DNA of 64,000 nucleotides from Chitinophaga silvatica (GTDB lineage Bacteria; Bacteroidota; Bacteroidia; Chitinophagales; Chitinophagaceae). A program made the position numbers and the translations under genes. The stretch lies in NCBI RefSeq assembly GCF_003419895.1, contig NZ_QPMM01000020.1, forward strand, positions 1-64,000. The letters are read 5' to 3'. The notes beneath the pieces are model-generated. The model was not told where the DNA came from and searched no databases. It worked only from the letters and a program-made list of their open reading frames with translations. Shown here in pieces: positions 35,597 through 44,186 of the stretch. Each line of letters begins with the position of its first letter. Position 1 is the first letter of the stretch.

Positions 35597-37480
35597 TTAT
35601 TCTGCATTGACTATAGATCCCTTAGGATAAGTAATCGCATATTTTAAACGCTTCTTCTGTTCTGCAGCAGGTGCCAGTTTCATTACCCAATTCAATATTT
35701 TGGACTCATTATCTATTGTTGCATCATCATATTCAGCTTTTGATACTTCCATATCTGAACTGGTTTTTATTGGCAACTGATCCTGTACTGTTATATTGAT
35801 AGGCACTTTTTTGTTGTTACGGATACTGATTTCCCAGGCCTTGGAGAAAGTAGTTTTTGACCCCATAAAATTCTTTTTGCTCTCATCTTTCAACAGGGTA
35901 CGATTTACAATTACCTGTTTATCTTTCCCTAATGATATTTGCAGTGTATCAGTTCCGGCCTGCAGATCTAACAGTGTTTTACCAATATAAGTACCTTCAT
36001 AAAAAATACTGGCTTCTCCATCCAACAGATTTAACGATTCCCAATCTGTAATCGCTGCAGTCAGAAACGCCGCCTTTTCAATTTTAGGCACTGCATAGTA
36101 TTGGTAGTTGGCTGCAATTTCCAGTTCCTTAATTCCAACACTATAGGTTTTACCATCAGGAGGAATAGAATAGGGTATTGGAATGTCGAAAGTGATGGTA
36201 GTGGGAGTTGCAATTTCAGGAATCTCTTCAGGAGCATTGAAGGTCTGACGTTTTTTGGTAACATTTAGTCCTGCCACTTTACCACTAAGTGCAGAAACAA
36301 TCTCCCCATCTGCTGCGTATCCGCTTACTACTACTTCCTGTAAGGTTGTGGATTGTGGAGTAAGCTTCACCTTCATCATGTTGTTGGCTGCTAATTCACG
36401 TCGCTCATACCCAATGTAAGAAAATACAAGATTATTATTCCCTGGCGGAACCTGCAGTTTATAGGAACCATTTGCATCAGTAACTGCACCATAATTGCGG
36501 CCTTTTACCTGAATACTCACACCGGGAAGTGGATGTCCTTCATCATCTACAACCGTTCCTGATACTTCTCCCGGAGATAGGCTGCTGACCAATGTTTTGG
36601 CATTATTTCTATCTTCAATGGAGCTATAGTATTTTAAAAACCAGGGCTGCAATGTTGGTTTCGTATTACTTTCATCAGGGGTACCTGTACTTAAAGCCAA
36701 TTTTACATCTTTCCAATCTTCACCACATTGTTGGTAAACGCTTGCTTTATAGAGCATGGTTAATGGATTATTGATATCCTTTACTCTTATATCATAAAAA
36801 GGAATCCAACCGGCATTTTTTACTACATAACTTACTGTAATCTTACCATTAACCGGGCTTTTGGAATTAATATCCAGAATAATATCGCTGGTGGCGGTAT
36901 TTGCTTTGTTATTTAAGGCTGTTAGTTGCTCATTTACAAGCAAGATATCCTTTCTGGTATTAATAATACGTTCTTTTATTTCAATGAGTTTAGCCAGAAT
37001 TTCAGTTAAGCGGGCACGTTGTAAATCGAGCGATTCTTTTAAATCATTAGCCTTTAATCCGTTATTTCCACCTACAGCCTGATTTTTAACAAGCATATTC
37101 TTTTCTTCTTTATATACTTCTTCATTGCTTTGCTCTTTTTGCAACTGCAGTGTCAACTTTTCCAACTGAGCTTCCAGGTTCGCGATTTCAGTTCTTTTTG
37201 TCTGTTGCCGGATAATATTTGGTTGCCTGGATACAGATAATAAGGAGAAATCACCTTCTCCGTTTACCTGGATACTTTTCTCTTCGAGGTCGGGCGAGAC
37301 ATCTGTAATAGTCACCTGGTTGTTGCCAGCTGCCAGTGAAACATTGCCGGTTCTGGTGATCTGAGCGCCTTTAATAAATACGGTTACTTTACTGATTGTA
37401 GTGCTTACTGTTTGTTTCTTTGGCTGGGCAATCACCGCAATGGGCATGTATGCTGCAATAAGAAATATAAACTTATTCAT
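35597..37480 (-). CDS. MuiA/DUF4139-family protein with an inserted SusC-like N-terminal module
   Basis: Order: signal peptide (FIFLIAAYMPIAVIAQ); DUF4140 domain (~25-95, ISKVTVFIKGAQITRTGNVS); coiled coil (~95-195); first part of DUF4139 (~205-290, ITVSYVVKNAGWIPFYDIRV, YQQCGEDWKDVKLALSTGTP); an insert at ~306-409; then the rest of DUF4139 (~425-620, TITFDIPIPYSIPPDGKTYS, KAWEISIRNNKKVPINITVQ). The insert has the layout of a SusC N-terminus: SGTVVDDEGHPLPGVSIQVK, FSYIGYERRELAA, LQEVVVSGYA and IVSALSGKVAGLNVT, that is a regulatory-like domain, linker and first plug residues. The protein is periplasmic or outer-membrane associated; its function is unknown. Confidence 0.88.
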   Translation of the reverse strand: MNKFIFLIAAYMPIAVIAQPKKQTVSTTISKVTVFIKGAQITRTGNVSLAAGNNQVTITDVSPDLEEKSIQVNGEGDFSLLSVSRQPNIIRQQTKRTEIANLEAQLEKLTLQLQKEQSNEEVYKEEKNMLVKNQAVGGNNGLKANDLKESLDLQRARLTEILAKLIEIKERIINTRKDILLVNEQLTALNNKANTATSDIILDINSKSPVNGKITVSYVVKNAGWIPFYDIRVKDINNPLTMLYKASVYQQCGEDWKDVKLALSTGTPDESNTKPTLQPWFLKYYSSIEDRNNAKTLVSSLSPGEVSGTVVDDEGHPLPGVSIQVKGRNYGAVTDANGSYKLQVPPGNNNLVFSYIGYERRELAANNMMKVKLTPQSTTLQEVVVSGYAADGEIVSALSGKVAGLNVTKKRQTFNAPEEIPEIATPTTITFDIPIPYSIPPDGKTYSVGIKELEIAANYQYYAVPKIEKAAFLTAAITDWESLNLLDGEASIFYEGTYIGKTLLDLQAGTDTLQISLGKDKQVIVNRTLLKDESKKNFMGSKTTFSKAWEISIRNNKKVPINITVQDQLPIKTSSDMEVSKAEYDDATIDNESKILNWVMKLAPAAEQKKRLKYAITYPKGSIVNAE

Positions 37481-37611
37481 GGGTATCGTTTAGGGGATGA
37501 TGCATAGATTATATAGAATTCCATAAGATAATTATTTTTTTAGTTTCTTTGTCAGATGAGCAGGCATATGACCTGCTACATTTGAACCAAACCACCATTA
37601 AAAAAAGTAAG

Positions 37612-38769
37612 ATGATTAAGAAAACCATCCAATTCCTGCTACTGGCAGGTTTATTGCCGTGTGCTGCCTATTCCCAGGATAGCACTCAATTTATCAAGGC
37701 TTCCTGGAAAGAATTGTTAGCCAAAGCTCAAAAAGAACATAAGCCAATTTTTGTAGACACCTATTTCGAAGGCTGTATTGCCTGCAAGGAAATGGACGTT
37801 AAAGTATTTCCAAGCAAGGAGGTAAAAGAGTATATGAAGCAAAATTTCATTAACACAGGCTTTGATGTCTTCAAGGAAGAATTTGGCTTTGATATCTGCT
37901 CCCGTTATATGTTACATGGCTTCCCAACTTTTCTGGTGATTTCCCCGGAAGGTAAGCTGGTAGATATAGACCTTGGATATAATGATGCCGATTACTTTCT
38001 TGAGTTTTTAAAGAAGGCTAATTCCAGATACCAGAAATCTGAGTTTCATAATGGATTTGCTACTAAAATTGTAAAGGAAGGGCCAGACTGGTATCAGAAT
38101 CTTTATACCAAGAAGAGGGTATTGCCTTCAGATTCAGTTGTACTGGCTTTCATGCAACAACAAAAAGATAAGATGAGTGAAATGTCGGCCAAAGCGATGT
38201 CTATATGTCGTAAAATGCCGGTTGAGTGGCGTAACTATTATCTTCAAAATCGGAATGAATATAACAAGCGTTTTGGAAAAGATCTGAATGCTGGAATTTT
38301 AGACAAGCTAATGTCTGCTGATCTGAAAGCCTTACCAGCTACTTATGATGCAACAGCCTTCGAAGCATTTATAGCGCAAAAATCGAAAGAATATACGGGC
38401 GATGACTGGAATAAAATTAAAATGGATTTTGCTTTCAGCTACTTCGTGAGAACGCATAAACAAACTAAACCTTTTATCGAATTTGCCATTGCCAACAAAG
38501 ACCGGAGCAGCAATAATATCAGGATGATTGCAATGTATGGCCGTGAAGAGTTGAACAATCCGGATGTAAAAGCATTGCTGCTAAACTGGGCAGATGAAAC
38601 ACTGAACGAACATTCAAGTCTAGAAGTTCTTAGTAGCGTTGGAGACATGGCGATGAATTCAAATAAAGATCAGGCTAAGAAGTATTTTACCTGGGCAGCG
38701 CTTAAAGCCGGAGTAATGGGATTAACGGGGCAGGAACAGGATTTGAAGAAAAGGATTGCGTCGTTGTAG
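37612..38769 (+). CDS. Secreted thioredoxin-fold protein (CxxC)
   Basis: ATG 37612 starts the signal peptide (MIKKTIQFLLLAGLLPCAAY, then SQ); the upstream part of the frame has no good start. Residues ~30-140 form a thioredoxin fold of the DsbD-gamma/thioredoxin_7 type: KPIFVDTYFEGCIACKEMDV with active-site Cys55-Ile-Ala-Cys58, and HGFPTFLVISPEGKLVDIDL with the cis-proline. The remaining ~240 residues are a helical region of unknown role. It probably handles disulfides or reduces partners in the periplasm. Confidence 0.85.
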   Translation: MIKKTIQFLLLAGLLPCAAYSQDSTQFIKASWKELLAKAQKEHKPIFVDTYFEGCIACKEMDVKVFPSKEVKEYMKQNFINTGFDVFKEEFGFDICSRYMLHGFPTFLVISPEGKLVDIDLGYNDADYFLEFLKKANSRYQKSEFHNGFATKIVKEGPDWYQNLYTKKRVLPSDSVVLAFMQQQKDKMSEMSAKAMSICRKMPVEWRNYYLQNRNEYNKRFGKDLNAGILDKLMSADLKALPATYDATAFEAFIAQKSKEYTGDDWNKIKMDFAFSYFVRTHKQTKPFIEFAIANKDRSSNNIRMIAMYGREELNNPDVKALLLNWADETLNEHSSLEVLSSVGDMAMNSNKDQAKKYFTWAALKAGVMGLTGQEQDLKKRIASL

Positions 38770-38789
38770 TGAATTTTTAGGTTGATGAT

Positions 38790-39205
38790 TGTGTTGATTA
38801 TAGATAGATTGAAAGGGAGTGAGCAAGTCCAATGCTATTAAGTTAAGGGAATAGATTTCATGATTCTTGATGTCTGATTGTTGGATTTACTTTCCGCGGC
38901 CATTGGCAGGGCGGGGGCAAGTGTAGTGCCCTACAGGGTTTCATCGAATTGCAGGTTCTGTATTGTTGATTTATTTCTTTATGGAATTGAAATCAAAAGA
39001 TTGACTTTAAACGAAAATTGTCTACCAGCCAGAAACCACGGTTTTGATGAAACCCTGTAGGGGCGGAGCTTGCCCCCGCCCAATCTACGGTCACAAAAGT
39101 TTTGAAAACAAACAGAAGTCCAAATTATAGAAACAGGAACCTTAACTTTAAAGCATTGAGCTTGCTCCTTCTTAATAAAATTTATCAATCAAATCAACCC
39201 AAAAA
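38790..39205. repeat. Long imperfect palindrome, MITE- or REP-like
   Basis: Two arms pair across a ~100-base centre (38946-39045). The inner arms 38909-38945 and 39046-39081 share a 13-base block (gggcgggggcaag) and a 14-base block (tacagggtttcatc). The outer blocks 38821-38848 and 39140-39167 match at 24 of 28 positions. The spacing between blocks is almost equal on both sides (60 and 58 bases), so the whole arm of over 120 bases is related, with weaker similarity further out. The arms also have internal GGGCGG/CCGCCC hairpins. There is no gene in it. A non-autonomous mobile element is likely. Confidence 0.7.
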
Positions 39206-39222
39206 AATCATTAATCTATCAA

Positions 39223-39271
39223 TAGAAAAAGCGGGAGTTTCAAGGATAACCTGAAACTCCCGCTTTTTCTA
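39223..39271 (-). terminator. Perfect 20-bp hairpin terminator
   Basis: Arms 39223-39242 and 39252-39271 are exact complements with a 9-base loop. T runs at both ends make it suitable in either direction. It lies 14 bases past the DUF192 stop and ends the M43-MqnE-DUF192 operon. Confidence 0.85.
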
Positions 39272-39285
39272 TTTAAGAAAGAATT

Positions 39286-39807
39286 TTACAATTTCTGATA
39301 AACGATCTTATCGCCGAAGGCTATATGATATTTATCGGAAAACCCTCCATTTACTTCTAAAACGTATTTTGCTTTCTTGAAAGAAGGAAGTCCTTCTTCT
39401 GATAATGGAGTTGCATATTTTTGGATCGACACAATTTCAAACTTGTCATCAATATAAATAATATCCAGAGAGATATAGGTATTCTTCATCCAAAAAGATC
39501 TTTCATCCATATCGGGGAAGATGAACAGCATTCCCTGATCGTCGCTCATCGACTTTCTGTACATTAAGCCATCTGCTCTTTGTTCGTCGGTTTGCGCTAA
39601 TTGTATATCGATCTTGCGAAGAGTATCGGCGCCGGATTTAGCAACAAAAGCCAGGGTTCCCTCTTTACGGAATGCAGAGCCATTGCTGGTTTCTACATTT
39701 GCTTCAGTAACCGGAGTTTCAGAAGCATTGTTACTGCTGGTATTGGAGTTGTTGCAGCTTGCGACATACAAACTGGCGATCAGAATACATTTTAGATGTA
39801 GTTGCAT
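39286..39807 (-). CDS. DUF192-family lipoprotein
   Basis: ATG 39807 (MQLHLKCILIASLYVASC) gives a lipoprotein signal with lipobox VASC; an in-frame ATG four codons earlier is less fitting. After a Ser/Thr/Asn linker the DUF192 domain spans ~65-170: IDIQLAQTDEQRADGLMYRK, DQGMLFIFPDMDERSFWMKN, TYISLDIIYIDDKFEIVSIQ and YVLEVNGGFSDKY. The blocks RxxGLMYR, M-F-F and FWMKNT are the family hallmarks. Its function is unknown. It follows MqnE by 18 bases. Confidence 0.9.
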   Translation of the reverse strand: MQLHLKCILIASLYVASCNNSNTSSNNASETPVTEANVETSNGSAFRKEGTLAFVAKSGADTLRKIDIQLAQTDEQRADGLMYRKSMSDDQGMLFIFPDMDERSFWMKNTYISLDIIYIDDKFEIVSIQKYATPLSEEGLPSFKKAKYVLEVNGGFSDKYHIAFGDKIVYQKL

Positions 39808-39825
39808 AAAAGGGAACACGATTGT

Positions 39826-41004
39826 TTAGTGAGCCAATTCTTCTTCAGAGAATACCATATCGGTATAATCTTTTATTTCGTTGTAAACAGTATCTCTTTC
39901 TATCGGACGTCTGCCGGCTTGTTTAATAAGCATGGCCAGTTGTGCGGTATTCATAGAAGGAGACTGTTCTTCCGCACCAGCCATTGAGTATATTTTGGTA
40001 GTATCGTCGATAGTTCCATCCAGATCGTTTACACCAAATGAAAGGGTAAGCTGGGCATTATTTCTGCCTAACATTGGCCAGTAAGCTTTCAGATGAGGGA
40101 AATTATCCATATACAGTCGGGCTACGGCATAAAGTTTCAGGTCTTCAACGATGGAACTTTCGTGAATATCAGACATATCATTGCCTTTATTTCTGAATTT
40201 CAGCGGAATGAAGGTATTGAATCCACCTGTTTCATCCTGTAGCTGGCGTAAGCGTTCCATATGATCGATGCGGTGGGCATACGTTTCGAGGTGACCATAC
40301 AACATTGTGGCATTGGTATGCATTCCTCTTTGATGAGCAGCTTTATGGATAGCAAGCCATCCATCGGCATCTACTTTATCATGACAGATTTTAGCGCGTA
40401 CCTCAGGTGCAAAAATTTCGGCACCACCACCCGGCATCGATTGGAGACCGGCTTCGTTGAGAATGCGCATCCCTTCTTCTACACTAACTTTAGCTTTACG
40501 GAACATATAATCCAGTTCCACAGCTGTAAATCCTTTAATATGCAGATCCGGACGATGTGCTTTGATCTTTTGGATCAGCTCCACGAAGAAATCAAGCTGC
40601 ATTTTAGGATGCACTCCACCTACGATATGTACTTCTGTCACTGGTTGTCCATCGTATTTTTTTACGATGTCCATCATTTGATCTATACTCAATTCCCAGC
40701 CTTCTTCACGATTTTTATATAAACGTGAATAGGAGCAGAAATGACAGGTAAATACACAAACATTCGTGGGTTCGATATGGAAATTTCGATTGAAGTAGGT
40801 TTTATCGCCATGTAGCCTTTCTCTGACATGATTGGCTAAAGCGCCTAAAATACCGATATCGCCTTTCTCGAATAAGGTGAGCCCTTCAGCGGGCGTAATA
40901 CGTTCCTGTTGGAGGATCTTTTCAGCAATGCGTTTCAGCTCCGTATCTAGATTGGGTTGCTGAAGGAGCACTGAAACAGCCGGATTATCATTTCTCATCG
41001 TCAT
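39826..41004 (-). CDS. mqnE: Aminofutalosine synthase MqnE (radical SAM)
   Basis: This joins adenosyl radical chemistry to a chorismate-derived substrate to make aminofutalosine, an early step of the futalosine route to menaquinone. The radical SAM motif is EPTNVCVFTCHFCSYSRLYK (Cys-x3-Cys-x2-Cys). Other MqnE blocks are VTEVHIVGGVHPKMQLDFFV, GFTAVELDYMFRKAKVSVEE, QSMPGGGAEIFAPEVRAKIC, MHTNATMLYGHLETYAHRID and FIPLKFRNKGNDMSD. At 392 residues it is normal. Its start overlaps the stop of the protease gene (ATGA), so it is coupled to that gene. Starts at 41004 or 40998 are both possible. Confidence 0.94.
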   Translation of the reverse strand: MTMRNDNPAVSVLLQQPNLDTELKRIAEKILQQERITPAEGLTLFEKGDIGILGALANHVRERLHGDKTYFNRNFHIEPTNVCVFTCHFCSYSRLYKNREEGWELSIDQMMDIVKKYDGQPVTEVHIVGGVHPKMQLDFFVELIQKIKAHRPDLHIKGFTAVELDYMFRKAKVSVEEGMRILNEAGLQSMPGGGAEIFAPEVRAKICHDKVDADGWLAIHKAAHQRGMHTNATMLYGHLETYAHRIDHMERLRQLQDETGGFNTFIPLKFRNKGNDMSDIHESSIVEDLKLYAVARLYMDNFPHLKAYWPMLGRNNAQLTLSFGVNDLDGTIDDTTKIYSMAGAEEQSPSMNTAQLAMLIKQAGRRPIERDTVYNEIKDYTDMVFSEEELAH

Positions 41005-43130
41005 CTTACTTTCATTAATTTGATGGTCTTAGCCCCGTTCCTGTAAATTAATTTTACAAAATAAACACCATTTGCCTCATTTACCAAATTAAAGGTCATG
41101 CGGTTGTTTGCTCCGACAGCCGAGGCAGGCTGACTGGTTATCAATTGCCCTTGAACGTTGTAAATAGAAACCTGCATCAGATCCTGTGGCCAGGGATAAA
41201 ATGTGAGCCAGAAAATACCGGAACTAGGGTTTGGATTTAGTAAAACCCCGTTTTGTCTGAGGAGCGGATTGAGAGATCTGCTTACAATTCTTATATTATC
41301 AATATAAATATTATTCTCTGAATTTGATATATTTCTGAAGGCTACTTGAAATTTTCCTTTAAGTGCAGTAGCGGTTAAATCAACCGAATCGGTTCTCCAT
41401 TCCTGTGGCGTAGGTACAAACTCGGTTTGGGTAGGTGATTGTCTGGTAATCAGATTTGGCCCCCATTTGGAATACAGCATTTCTCCTGTTTTACGGCAGT
41501 CGGAAGTCACCAGTATTTGCAAAGTATCCCATTTATTACGCTGGGAATTAGGATCAGAATACACTGCTGCTGCCACATCAAAAAACAGGAATACCGAATC
41601 GGCTCCCTGCGCATTTATTACCGGAGTAAGCAAATCGTCTATCTGGTCATTGGTATTGTACCCAAGATTTCTCATCAAAGCAGAAGCATTACTATTTCTT
41701 CCTACATCTCTCACCCTTTCCCAGGTAAAGCTCCGGTCTGGATTATAAATATCCCAGCCGGGAGGAGGGAAACTGTCATTTTCGAACCCTTCTTCAAAAG
41801 GCAGGGTTACTTCAGCATCATATCTGAACCTGCTAGTAGCAGTATCATTACTCACATTTTGATCTGCCTGGCCATTCGGCAACTGTGTATATGCTTTGAG
41901 TACATAATTCCCAATTCCTACGTTGGCGGCAGGAAGAGTTACCTGAGTTTCAGCAAAGCTGGCCAGGTTTCCTGTCCATTTCATAGAGGTAAGCGGACCA
42001 TTATTGACCTGGTACCAGATAGTTACAGTGTTTAAAGTTTGGATGCCCTTGTTGCGGAGCAATACTACGGGCAAAAAGCCGGGATCACAGATTTTACCGA
42101 TTGGATTGGAAATATTGCTCAGAGAAGCATCAAAATCAAACATCGCAGGCGGATTACATCCATCCGAGGCACTTAAGGTTACTACCATGTTTTCCATGAA
42201 GTAACGCATCCTATCTACCTGCCCCTGGGTGAATAAATGCATACAGGCATCATCCGTATAGTCCATATAATTCATGAACATAATACCAGGGTAGGTTGGG
42301 CTGCAAAGGTCCAGTACCGGGAAATTCGGGCAACCATAGGTGTTATTGCCCTGAAGTGGGGTATCAGCAATACCGTCATCAACTGAGCAATCGCCGTTAT
42401 CATCTCCCCAAATATGTTTTAACCCAAAATAATGACCGATTTCATGGGTAGAAGTTCTGCCAAGGTTATAAATATTCCCTACACTACCGGTTGTACCAAA
42501 AGCAGTGTAGTGAACTACTATGCCTTCCTGTTCTGAAGGATAGCCAAAGCCTCTGGGAGCGGCTACGCCTAAAAAGTTGTTGGCTAAGCGGGTAACCCAG
42601 ATATTGAGATATTTACGGGTATCCCAGGCATCGGAACCCCCTGTACTATTATATTTTACATCCGGAGCGGCATTACTGATAGGATAGCTTTGCCCCGGAG
42701 CTGTTTTAACTTTAACAATCCCCGTTGTTGGTTCTCCGCCTGGAGTACGCTGTGCCAGGCAAAAATTGAACCTGGTATTACCAATAATGGATTGCCAAAC
42801 CGGGGGGACCTTTGAAATATCAGGGTTCAGGGCATTGTAATCCTTGTTTAATACATCGATCTGGCTGAGCACTTGTGCGGTAGTAACCATGGATGTATCA
42901 TCCAATACAATATGTACCACTACCGGAATTGTTACTTGCTGGGGCAATGCTTCAACATGCGGTCGGTTTTGCCCTGATAACAACTTCTGTTCGGTTTGCT
43001 GTATTAGGGTCTGTAAAGAAGGAATCTCTTTGACTCTTTGTTGCAGTGCGGTAGCAGTACCGCATTTACGTTGGGCCATGGTTGTTAGGCCTGTAAAAGA
43101 GATAAGTAGGATAAGTAAATAGCGACGCAA
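41001..43130 (-). CDS. Secreted M43-type zinc metalloprotease with T9SS sorting domain
   Basis: Order: signal peptide (LLILLISFTGLTTMAQ); a short propeptide; the catalytic domain with HEIGHYFGLKH (His229, Glu230, His233, Gly236, His239) and the Met-turn FMNYMDYTDDACMHLFTQGQ, as in pappalysin/cytophagalysin-type M43 proteases; a beta-sandwich middle; a MAM/jelly-roll-like region (FEEGFENDSFPPPGWDIYNP); and a C-terminal T9SS sorting domain (LNPNPSSGIFWLTFYPW to VKLIYRNGAKTIKLMKVR). It is therefore exported across the outer membrane and degrades proteins outside. Its coupling to menaquinone synthesis is odd (see findings). Confidence 0.93.
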   Translation of the reverse strand: MRRYLLILLISFTGLTTMAQRKCGTATALQQRVKEIPSLQTLIQQTEQKLLSGQNRPHVEALPQQVTIPVVVHIVLDDTSMVTTAQVLSQIDVLNKDYNALNPDISKVPPVWQSIIGNTRFNFCLAQRTPGGEPTTGIVKVKTAPGQSYPISNAAPDVKYNSTGGSDAWDTRKYLNIWVTRLANNFLGVAAPRGFGYPSEQEGIVVHYTAFGTTGSVGNIYNLGRTSTHEIGHYFGLKHIWGDDNGDCSVDDGIADTPLQGNNTYGCPNFPVLDLCSPTYPGIMFMNYMDYTDDACMHLFTQGQVDRMRYFMENMVVTLSASDGCNPPAMFDFDASLSNISNPIGKICDPGFLPVVLLRNKGIQTLNTVTIWYQVNNGPLTSMKWTGNLASFAETQVTLPAANVGIGNYVLKAYTQLPNGQADQNVSNDTATSRFRYDAEVTLPFEEGFENDSFPPPGWDIYNPDRSFTWERVRDVGRNSNASALMRNLGYNTNDQIDDLLTPVINAQGADSVFLFFDVAAAVYSDPNSQRNKWDTLQILVTSDCRKTGEMLYSKWGPNLITRQSPTQTEFVPTPQEWRTDSVDLTATALKGKFQVAFRNISNSENNIYIDNIRIVSRSLNPLLRQNGVLLNPNPSSGIFWLTFYPWPQDLMQVSIYNVQGQLITSQPASAVGANNRMTFNLVNEANGVYFVKLIYRNGAKTIKLMKVR

Positions 43131-43176
43131 AAAAGTAAATTTGAGACTGAAGATACGAGAAAAATTTACGCATAAA

Positions 43177-43207
43177 AAAAGCGCCTCAGATATTTGAGCC
43201 GCTTTTT
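43177..43207 (-). terminator. Terminator after thioredoxin copy B
   Basis: The stem gcgcctca/ttgagccgc has one mismatch and A/T runs on both sides. It is a worn copy of the perfect hairpin at 43714-43742 that follows thioredoxin copy A. Confidence 0.7.
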
Positions 43208-43228
43208 AATCTTTTTATAATATCACGA

Positions 43229-43546
43229 TTAGATATGCTGTTGGATTTTCCTTTCCAAAATCGACTTAGGTACTGCTCCCACAACTTTATCTACAACTTT
43301 GTTGCCCTTTACGAAAAGAATTGAGGGTAGATTGGTAATGCCATAATTAATGGAAAGCTGAGGGTTTTGCTCCACGTTTACTTTACCAATATTTACTACT
43401 CCTTCGTAATCTTTATAAAGATCATCAATTACTGGTCCGATTGCGCGACAAGGGCCACACCATTCTGCCCCGAAATCTATAACTGATAATTTATCGGATT
43501 TCAGAACTTCTGTTTCAAAGTTTGAGTCAGTGAATTCTAAAGCCAT
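43229..43546 (-). CDS. Thioredoxin, divergent duplicate (copy B)
   Basis: The 105-residue thioredoxin has the active site WCGPC at 29-33 and cis-Pro at residue 74 (NLP). It matches copy A at 93 of 105 positions. Among the 12 changes is Trp26 to Gly (DFGAEWCGPC instead of DFWAEWCGPC), the position equal to E. coli Trp28, which is nearly invariant and packs against the active site. Also Ser44 to Tyr and Lys50 to Val. It remains a full-length gene, so it may have a changed redox role or be drifting. The upstream sequence carries a relic of the dnaE 3' end. Confidence 0.9.
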   Translation of the reverse strand: MALEFTDSNFETEVLKSDKLSVIDFGAEWCGPCRAIGPVIDDLYKDYEGVVNIGKVNVEQNPQLSINYGITNLPSILFVKGNKVVDKVVGAVPKSILERKIQQHI

Positions 43547-43607
43547 ATACTATGATTTAAAGTTTGTAAAATGATTGTTTTGATGATCTGAAAATTACAG
43601 CATTTTT

Positions 43608-43665
43608 GACATCTTGCTTATTGTTTAAATCTATACAGATATCAATATTTGAAATATCTGAACTT
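43608..43665 (-). pseudogene. Relic of the dnaE 3' end copied with thioredoxin
   Basis: On the minus strand this reads NIDICIDLNNK, matching DIDVYIDLNNK, the last residues of DnaE at 44187. The dnaE stop TAA is CAA here (43614-43616). It shows that the duplicated unit started inside dnaE. Not a functional gene. Confidence 0.75.
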
Positions 43666-43713
43666 AGTGCTTTGAAACCCTTGAACTTGTTGTAACGTAA
43701 AAAATTGCGCAAA

Positions 43714-43742
43714 AAAAAGCGGCTCAATTTGAGCCGCTTTTT
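43714..43742 (-). terminator. Terminator after thioredoxin copy A
   Basis: A near-perfect palindrome (aaaaagcggctcaa around a short centre, then tttgagccgcttttt) follows the stop of copy A. It can work in both directions. Confidence 0.8.
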
Positions 43743-43764
43743 AATCTTTTTATTATATCAAAGA

Positions 43765-44082
43765 TTAGATATGCTGTTGGATCTTCTTTTCCAAAACTGA
43801 TTTAGGTACTGCACCTACAACTTTATCTACAACTTTGTCTCCCTTTACGAAAAGAATAGCAGGAATGCTGGTGATACCATAGTTAATGGAAAGCTGAGGA
43901 TTTTGGTCCACATTTACTTTACCAATATTAACTTTTCCTTCATAATCTTTGGAGAGGTCCTCAATTACTGGTCCGATTGCGCGGCAAGGGCCACACCATT
44001 CTGCCCAGAAATCTACAACAGATAATTTATCGGATTTCAGTACTTCTGTTTCAAAGTTTGAGTCAGTGAATTCTAAAGCCAT
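43765..44082 (-). CDS. trxA: Thioredoxin (copy A)
   Basis: A standard small thioredoxin with DFWAEWCGPCRAIGPVIEDL (active site WCGPC 29-33), the central FNVD-like KVNVDQNPQLSINYGITSIP with the cis-Pro, and GDKVVDKVVGAVPKSVLEKK. It reduces protein disulfides in the cytoplasm. It lies 104 bases downstream of dnaE and is the copy that keeps all conserved residues, so it is probably the ancestral one. A nearly identical tandem duplicate follows. Confidence 0.95.
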   Translation of the reverse strand: MALEFTDSNFETEVLKSDKLSVVDFWAEWCGPCRAIGPVIEDLSKDYEGKVNIGKVNVDQNPQLSINYGITSIPAILFVKGDKVVDKVVGAVPKSVLEKKIQQHI

Positions 44083-44186
44083 ATACTATGATTTAATGTT
44101 TTTATAATGATTGTTTTGATTTAATTTTTACGTGCTTAATAAGATCAAATCCCGATCCGGATGCAAATTACTGCATTTTTGGCATC

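Noticed and set aside
38878-39060. 60-codon frame inside the palindrome
   Set aside because: It spans the arms of the inverted repeat and its matching minus-strand frame is equally open, as expected for palindromic DNA.
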